Assembly (NCBI GenBank): GCA_041621405.1
Contig: JBFKAV010000149.1
Location: 1-8,376, forward strand
Source: JBFKAV01 sp041621405
GTDB taxonomy: Bacteria; Pseudomonadota; Alphaproteobacteria; Rhodobacterales; Rhodobacteraceae
Length of the DNA: 8,376 nt
Reading direction: 5' to 3'
This document shows, piece by piece, positions 1 to 5,993 of this stretch. Position numbers and translations under genes: made by a program. The notes under the pieces are model-generated. The model was given only the letters and a program-made list of their open reading frames with translations. It was not told the DNA's origin and made no database searches. Position 1 is the first letter of the stretch, and every line of letters begins with the position of its first letter.

Positions 1-423
1 GCCACTTTCCTCTCGGACCTCTTCCCGGCCATCCTGGTGGCCGGCTTCGTCATAGGCGGTGTCGCCAACCCGCTCTATTCTCTCGCCATCGCCCATACCA
101 ACGACTACCTCGAGCCCGACGACATGGCCTCTGCCTCCGCAGGGCTCCTGTTCTTGAACGGCGTCGGCGCCATCGGCGGCCCGCTCGCCGTCGGCTGGAT
201 GATGGGGCTGATCGGTCCCGGCGGGTTCTTCCTGTTCATGGCGGTCCTCCTGGCGGCAATGGCCGGCTATGCGGCCTGGCGGATGACGCAGCGCGCGGCG
301 CCGTCCCTCGCGGAGCAGGGCGCCTTTGTGGCGATCGCGCCGACCGCGACGACCGTGGCCGCTGCGACGACGATCGACGCGCTGCATGAGGAGGGGAGCC
401 AGACCCAGGGCACCGCGTCCTGA
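1..423 (+). CDS. MFS transporter, C-terminal part (5' end outside window)
   Basis: This frame is open from the first base and ends at TGA 421-423, giving 140 visible residues; the true start lies upstream of the window. The visible part is hydrophobic with three likely membrane segments, around residues 9-27, 48-66 and 71-92. They are joined by short polar or glycine-rich loops (for example NDYLEPDDM and GPLAVGW), as in the last helices of major facilitator superfamily carriers. The NPLYSLAIAHTNDYL stretch followed by a glycine-rich helix resembles YcaD-like MFS proteins of alphaproteobacteria; that subfamily call is from memory of the family and is tentative. The last 45 residues or so form a soluble Ala/Thr-rich cytoplasmic tail. 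The substrate cannot be inferred. The ATG at codon 13 lies within a membrane segment and is not a credible start. The DUF924 gene follows on the same strand after 58 nt. Confidence 0.8.
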   Translation, partial: ATFLSDLFPAILVAGFVIGGVANPLYSLAIAHTNDYLEPDDMASASAGLLFLNGVGAIGGPLAVGWMMGLIGPGGFFLFMAVLLAAMAGYAAWRMTQRAAPSLAEQGAFVAIAPTATTVAAATTIDALHEEGSQTQGTAS

Positions 424-470
424 GGCGGTTGCCAATTCCTGCGCTGCCTGTCACGTTTCCCCCGATGGGC

Positions 471-475
471 GGAGG
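471..475 (+). promoter_or_regulatory. Shine-Dalgarno sequence of the DUF924 gene
   Basis: GGAGG lies 6 nt before the GTG at 482. This spacing sets the start at GTG 482 rather than at the upstream in-frame ATG 326, which lies inside the MFS gene and would add about 52 residues not expected in the DUF924 family. Confidence 0.65.
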
Positions 476-481
476 CCGCGC

Positions 482-1054
482 GTGACTGATCCCGAGGAGA
501 TCCTGGATTTCTGGCTTGCCGAGATCGGCCCCGAGGGCTGGTACAAGGGCAGCAAGGAAATCGACCGCGCCTGCGAGGCGCGGTTCGGCGCGGCCCAGCA
601 GGCGGCGCGCGCGGGGGGGTTGCGCAACTGGCTGGCGCGACCGCACACGGCGCTCGCCTACATGATCCTCACCGACCAGTTCTCGCGCAACATCCACCGC
701 GGCCGCGCCGAGGCCTTCGCCACCGATCCGCTTGCGCAATCCGGCGCCCGCATCGCCCTGGCGAACAGCTTCGATCGCAGGATCGAGGGAGCGGAGCGGC
801 AGTTCTTCTACATGCCCTTCGAACATGCCGAGAACCGCCAGTCGCAATCGCTCTCGGTCTGCCTGTTCGTGACCCGGATGCCCGACGACTCAGGTGAAAA
901 GCATATCCATGCCCGCGCCCACCGTGACATCATCCGCCGCTTCGGCCGTTTCCCGTTCCGCAACGCCGCCCTCGGCAGGGTGTCCAGCCCGGCCGAGGAG
1001 TCCTTCCTGAAGGACGAAGGCTACGCCGGCGTTATCGAGCGGCTGAAAGGCTGA
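482..1054 (+). CDS. DUF924 family protein (TPR-like fold)
   Basis: This encodes a 190-residue soluble protein of the DUF924 family, which is all-helical and TPR-like with no established biochemical activity. Family hallmarks run the whole length: PEEILDFW at residues 4-11, a Trp-Tyr pair at 20-21, LTDQFSRN at 63-70, RQFFYMPFEHAE at 106-117, and HARAHRDIIRRFGRFP through NAALGR at 143-166. Length and motif order match full-length members, so the gene looks intact. The start is GTG 482, chosen because GGAGG sits 6 nt upstream and homologs begin close to the DPEEILDFW motif. I see no signal peptide or membrane segment, so it is probably cytoplasmic. It lies 58 nt after the MFS gene and 95 nt before lpdA on the same strand. 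Stem-loops directly after its stop may separate it from lpdA. The family call is firm; the function is unknown. Confidence 0.9.
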   Translation: MTDPEEILDFWLAEIGPEGWYKGSKEIDRACEARFGAAQQAARAGGLRNWLARPHTALAYMILTDQFSRNIHRGRAEAFATDPLAQSGARIALANSFDRRIEGAERQFFYMPFEHAENRQSQSLSVCLFVTRMPDDSGEKHIHARAHRDIIRRFGRFPFRNAALGRVSSPAEESFLKDEGYAGVIERLKG

Positions 1055-1100
1055 GCCATGCGCCAGCCGCATGGCGCCTCGGCGCCGGCTTTGTTGCCGG
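1055..1100 (+). other. Two stem-loops between DUF924 and lpdA
   Basis: Directly after the DUF924 stop, GCCATGCG (1055-1062) pairs perfectly with CGCATGGC (1068-1075) around the 5-nt loop CCAGC. A second hairpin follows, CCGGC (1085-1089) with GCCGG (1096-1100) around TTTGTT. Between them GGCGCC occurs twice, at 1073-1078 and 1081-1086. No T-tract follows either stem, so these are not canonical intrinsic terminators. They could act as an RNA processing or stability element, or as a weak or Rho-assisted end for the upstream transcript. Confidence 0.4.
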
Positions 1101-1107
1101 AGCCGCG

Positions 1108-1127
1108 TAAACAGTTTAACGGTAAAC
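1108..1127 (+). promoter_or_regulatory. Alternating TAAAC/GTTTA arms upstream of lpdA (candidate operator)
   Basis: An AT-rich patch in otherwise GC-rich DNA holds three alternating arms: TAAAC (1108-1112), GTTTA (1114-1118) and TAAAC (1123-1127). The first two form the palindrome TAAACaGTTTA, the last two form GTTTA-N4-TAAAC, and the outer TAAAC copies are a direct repeat offset by 15 bp. The cluster ends 10 nt before the lpdA Shine-Dalgarno sequence. This fits a regulator-binding site or the AT-rich part of a promoter; a poor sigma70-like pair (TTGCCG 1094-1099, TTTAAC 1115-1120, spacer only 15) overlaps it. I do not recognise the regulator. Confidence 0.3.
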
Positions 1128-1137
1128 CAGTTCTGAG

Positions 1138-1143
1138 AGGAGG
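1138..1143 (+). promoter_or_regulatory. Strong Shine-Dalgarno sequence of lpdA
   Basis: A perfect AGGAGG lies 6 nt before ATG 1150, so the start is well determined and strong translation is expected, as suits a central metabolic enzyme. Confidence 0.8.
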
Positions 1144-1149
1144 AGCCAG

Positions 1150-2544
1150 ATGGCCGCGCAAAGCTTCGACATGATCGTGATTGGCGCCGGGCCCGGCGGA
1201 TATGTCTGCGCCATCCGGGGCGCCCAGCTCGGTCTCAAGGTCGCCATCGTCGAGCGCGAACACATGGGCGGCATCTGTCTCAATTGGGGCTGCATCCCGA
1301 CCAAGGCGATGCTGCGCTCGGCCGAGGTCTTCCACCTGATGCACCGCGCCAAGGAATTCGGGCTCTCGGCCGACAAGGTGGGCTACGACCTCGACGCGGT
1401 GGTAAAGCGCTCGCGCGGGGTCGCCAAGCAGCTCTCCTCGGGTGTCGGCCACCTGATGAAGAAGAACAAGATCACCGTGATCATGGGCGCGGCGAGCCTG
1501 CCGGCGAAAGGCAAGGTGAGCGTCAAGACCGAGAAGGGCAGCGAGGAGCTGACGGCGAAGGCCATCGTGCTCGCCACCGGCGCCCGGGCGCGCGAGCTTC
1601 CTGGCCTGGAGGCCGACGGCGACGTGGTCTGGACCTACAAGCACGCGCTGCTGCCGCCCCGGATGCCGAATAAGCTCCTGGTGATCGGTTCGGGCGCCAT
1701 CGGCATCGAGTTCGCCAGCTTCTACAACACGCTCGGCTGCGAGACGACGGTGGTCGAGGTGCTGGACCGCATCCTGCCCGTCGAGGACGCGGAGATCTCG
1801 GCCTTCGCCAAGAAACAATTCGTCAAGCAGGGCATGACCATCCTCGAGAAGGCAACGGTGAAGAAGCTGGACCGGGCCAAGGGCAAGGTCACCGCCCATA
1901 TCGAGACCGGCGGCAAGACCGAGACACGCGAATTCGACACGGTGATTTCGGCCGTCGGCATCGTCGGCAACGTCGAGGATCTCGGACTTGAGTCCCTGGG
2001 CGCCAAGGTCGACCGGACCCATGTGGTGACCGACGAATACTGCCGCACCGGGGTCGAGGGGCTCTACGCCATCGGCGATGTCGCCGGGGCGCCCTGGCTC
2101 GCCCACAAGGCCAGCCACGAGGGCGTTATGGTGGCCGAGCTGATTTCCGGTCGGCACCCGCACCCGATCAAGCCGAACTCCATCGCCGGCTGCACCTACT
2201 GCCAGCCGCAGGTCGCCTCGGTCGGCCTGACCGAGGAGAAGGCCAAGGCTGCGGGCCATCAGGTCAAGGTCGGGCATTTCCCCTTCATCGGCAACGGCAA
2301 GGCGATCGCGCTCGGCGAGCCCGAGGGCATGGTCAAGACGGTGTTCGACGCCAAGACCGGCGAGCTCCTGGGCGCCCACATGGTCGGCGCGGAAGTGACC
2401 GAGCTGATCCAGGGCTACGTGGTTGGCCAGACGCTCGAGACCACCGAGGAAGACCTGATGCACGCCGTCTTCCCGCACCCGACGCTTTCGGAAATGATGC
2501 ACGAAAGCGTGCTCGACGCTTACGGCCGGGCGCTGCATTTCTGA
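1150..2544 (+). CDS. lpdA: dihydrolipoyl dehydrogenase (E3), complete
   Basis: This 464-residue flavoprotein reoxidises the dihydrolipoyl groups of E2 or GcvH proteins with NAD+, in the pyruvate, 2-oxoglutarate and branched-chain dehydrogenase complexes and in glycine cleavage. All diagnostic parts are present in order: the FAD-binding GAGPGG at residues 12-17; the redox-active disulfide C43-LNWG-C48 followed by IPTKA; the NAD-binding GSGAIG at 180-185 with acidic E203 at the end of the next strand region; the second FAD motif YAIGDVAG at 306-313; and the dimerisation domain ending in HPTLSE, with catalytic H443 and E448. Length is normal for the family, with no N-terminal lipoyl domain and no signal peptide, so it is cytoplasmic. 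The start has a perfect AGGAGG 6 nt upstream. No E1 or E2 genes are visible beside it, so which complex it serves cannot be read from this window. A candidate operator lies at 1108-1127. Confidence 0.97.
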   Translation: MAAQSFDMIVIGAGPGGYVCAIRGAQLGLKVAIVEREHMGGICLNWGCIPTKAMLRSAEVFHLMHRAKEFGLSADKVGYDLDAVVKRSRGVAKQLSSGVGHLMKKNKITVIMGAASLPAKGKVSVKTEKGSEELTAKAIVLATGARARELPGLEADGDVVWTYKHALLPPRMPNKLLVIGSGAIGIEFASFYNTLGCETTVVEVLDRILPVEDAEISAFAKKQFVKQGMTILEKATVKKLDRAKGKVTAHIETGGKTETREFDTVISAVGIVGNVEDLGLESLGAKVDRTHVVTDEYCRTGVEGLYAIGDVAGAPWLAHKASHEGVMVAELISGRHPHPIKPNSIAGCTYCQPQVASVGLTEEKAKAAGHQVKVGHFPFIGNGKAIALGEPEGMVKTVFDAKTGELLGAHMVGAEVTELIQGYVVGQTLETTEEDLMHAVFPHPTLSEMMHESVLDAYGRALHF

Positions 2545-2609
2545 CCAGCGCAGGGGCACTCCGGCCACCGTCGCCTCACCTGAGCGTCGTTGAGCATCGG
2601 GAAACGGCA

Positions 2610-2632
2610 GATCGGAGCGCCGATCGCGGCGC
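2610..2632 (+). other. Two mutually exclusive hairpins between lpdA and uvrA
   Basis: GATCGG (2610-2615) pairs with CCGATC (2620-2625) around AGCG. GCGCCG (2617-2622) pairs with CGGCGC (2627-2632) around ATCG. The two 6-bp stems overlap, so only one can form at a time. Neither is followed by a T-tract. They lie 65 nt after the lpdA stop and 43 nt before the SOS box, so they could belong to the 3' end of the lpdA message. Chance occurrence in GC-rich DNA is also possible. Confidence 0.3.
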
Positions 2633-2675
2633 GTGGCGCAGGGTCGCAGCTCGAAGCTGTGGGCAACTCCGCCGA

Positions 2676-2690
2676 GTTCCGCTTATGTTC
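2676..2690 (+). promoter_or_regulatory. LexA-binding SOS box, GTTC-N7-GTTC
   Basis: GTTCCGCTTATGTTC is an exact match to GTTC-N7-GTTC, the direct-repeat LexA operator of alphaproteobacteria, which differs from the CTG-N10-CAG form of E. coli. It ends 62 nt before the uvrA start. uvrA is a classical SOS gene, so LexA repression with induction after DNA damage is the natural reading. The operator is intact although the gene it controls carries a stop codon. Confidence 0.88.
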
Positions 2691-2701
2691 TCGTTTTTCG
2701 G

Positions 2702-2730
2702 TTGGAGACTCGCGCCGAACCGACTATTTC
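2702..2730 (+). promoter_or_regulatory. Weak sigma70-like promoter candidate for uvrA
   Basis: TTGGAG (2702-2707) and TATTTC (2725-2730) are separated by 17 nt, just downstream of the SOS box and 22 nt before the uvrA start. Each hexamer matches only three of six consensus positions. A LexA dimer on 2676-2690 would sit immediately upstream of this -35 element. The true start site could lie elsewhere. Confidence 0.25.
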
Positions 2731-2752
2731 TTAGCGATCCGTTCAGGGGTGG

Positions 2753-5113
<2,361 letters not shown>

Positions 5114-5140
5114 GGCAAGAGCATAGCCGACGTTCTTGAC

Positions 5141-5626
5141 ATGACGGTCGAGGATGCCGAGCAGTTCTTCCAGGCGGTGCCGGCGATCCGCGACAAGATG
5201 ACCGCCCTGCGCCAGGTCGGCCTCGGCTACATCAAGGTCGGCCAGCAGGCGACGACGCTGTCGGGCGGCGAGGCGCAACGGGTGAAGCTCTCGAAGGAGC
5301 TTTCCAAGCGCGCCACCGGGCGCACGCTCTACATCCTCGACGAGCCCACGACCGGCCTGCATTTTGAGGACGTGAGGAAGCTTCTCGACGTGCTGCACGA
5401 GCTGGTGGAGCAGGGCAACACCGTCGTCGTGATCGAACACAACCTCGACGTGATCAAGACTGCCGACTGGATCATCGACATCGGCCCCGAGGGCGGCGAT
5501 GGCGGCGGCGAGATCGTGGCGACGGGCACGCCGGAAGAGGTGGCCCGCGTCGCGTGCAGCCATACCGGGCTCTACCTGAAGGCCTTGCTCGGAGGTGCGG
5601 CGAAGCGGCCCGTGGCAGCGGAGTAG
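5141..5626 (+). CDS. uvrA: UvrA C-terminal fragment downstream of the TAG
   Basis: The first ATG after the stop is at 5141 (Met797 of the read-through protein) and gives 161 residues. The fragment holds the rest of ATPase II: ABC signature LSGGEAQR (836-843), Walker B LYILDEP (859-865) followed by TTGLH, and H-loop H896 in VIEHN. All look undamaged, which argues that the stop is recent or artefactual. No convincing Shine-Dalgarno sequence precedes 5141, so independent translation is unlikely, and alone it has no Walker A and could not bind ATP properly. It is best treated as the 3' part of uvrA. Its last codons carry the ribosome-binding site of the next gene. Confidence 0.6.
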   Translation: MTVEDAEQFFQAVPAIRDKMTALRQVGLGYIKVGQQATTLSGGEAQRVKLSKELSKRATGRTLYILDEPTTGLHFEDVRKLLDVLHELVEQGNTVVVIEHNLDVIKTADWIIDIGPEGGDGGGEIVATGTPEEVARVACSHTGLYLKALLGGAAKRPVAAE

Positions 5627-5631
5627 GACGG

Positions 5632-5991
5632 ATGGAGAAAGTCACTGGCATCGGCGGACTATTCTTTCGCGCCCGCGACCCCGAGGGGCTTGGCCGCTGG
5701 TATTCCGAGCATTTGGGCATCGACATGAGCGCCGGCATCTGGCTGCAGGAGGCTGGCCCGACCGTCTTCGCGCCATTCAGCCACGATACCGACTACTTCG
5801 GGCGTCGCGAGCAGCAATGGATGCTGAACCTGCGGGTCTCCGACCTCGACGCGATGCTCCGCCAGCTCGCGGCGGCCGGAATCGCCGCAGAGACTCGCGC
5901 CGAGTGGGACACTCCCGAAACCGGGCGCTTCGCCCGCATTCACGACCCCGAAGGCAACCCGATCGAGCTCTGGGAGCCGCCGCGCGGCTGA
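5632..5991 (+). CDS. VOC family protein (glyoxalase/bleomycin-resistance fold)
   Basis: This 119-residue cytoplasmic protein has the vicinal oxygen chelate fold. The N-terminal half opens with GIGGLFFRARDPEGLGRWY (residues 6-24) and the C-terminal half ends with the family signature DPEGNPIELWEP (105-116), where E112 is at a usual metal-ligand position. The residue in the first strand that is often His or Glu is Gly here (8-9), so a classical metal-dependent glyoxalase I activity is doubtful. The fold also covers dioxygenases, antibiotic-binding proteins and proteins of unknown role, and the substrate cannot be assigned. The start is ATG 5632, with GGAG at 5620-5623 (8-nt spacing) inside the last uvrA codons. 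With only 5 nt after the uvrA stop it is probably co-transcribed and translationally coupled, so the uvrA TAG may reduce its expression. It ends 2 nt from the convergent RND gene. Confidence 0.87.
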   Translation: MEKVTGIGGLFFRARDPEGLGRWYSEHLGIDMSAGIWLQEAGPTVFAPFSHDTDYFGRREQQWMLNLRVSDLDAMLRQLAAAGIAAETRAEWDTPETGRFARIHDPEGNPIELWEPPRG

Positions 5992-5993
5992 GC

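Noticed and set aside
326..481. N-terminal extension of DUF924 back to ATG 326
   Set aside because: It would overlap the MFS gene and add an Arg/Pro-rich stretch absent from the family; the GTG at 482 has a well-spaced GGAGG.
236..847. Minus-strand open frame opposite the MFS/DUF924 junction
   Set aside because: It spans two real genes on the opposite strand, is Arg/Pro/Ala-rich, and shows no domain or start signal.
1021..2568. Long minus-strand open frame (515 codons) opposite lpdA
   Set aside because: It is antisense to a complete, motif-rich lpdA, has no recognisable domain, and has a His/Leu/Asp/Gly-rich composition typical of shadow frames in high-GC DNA.
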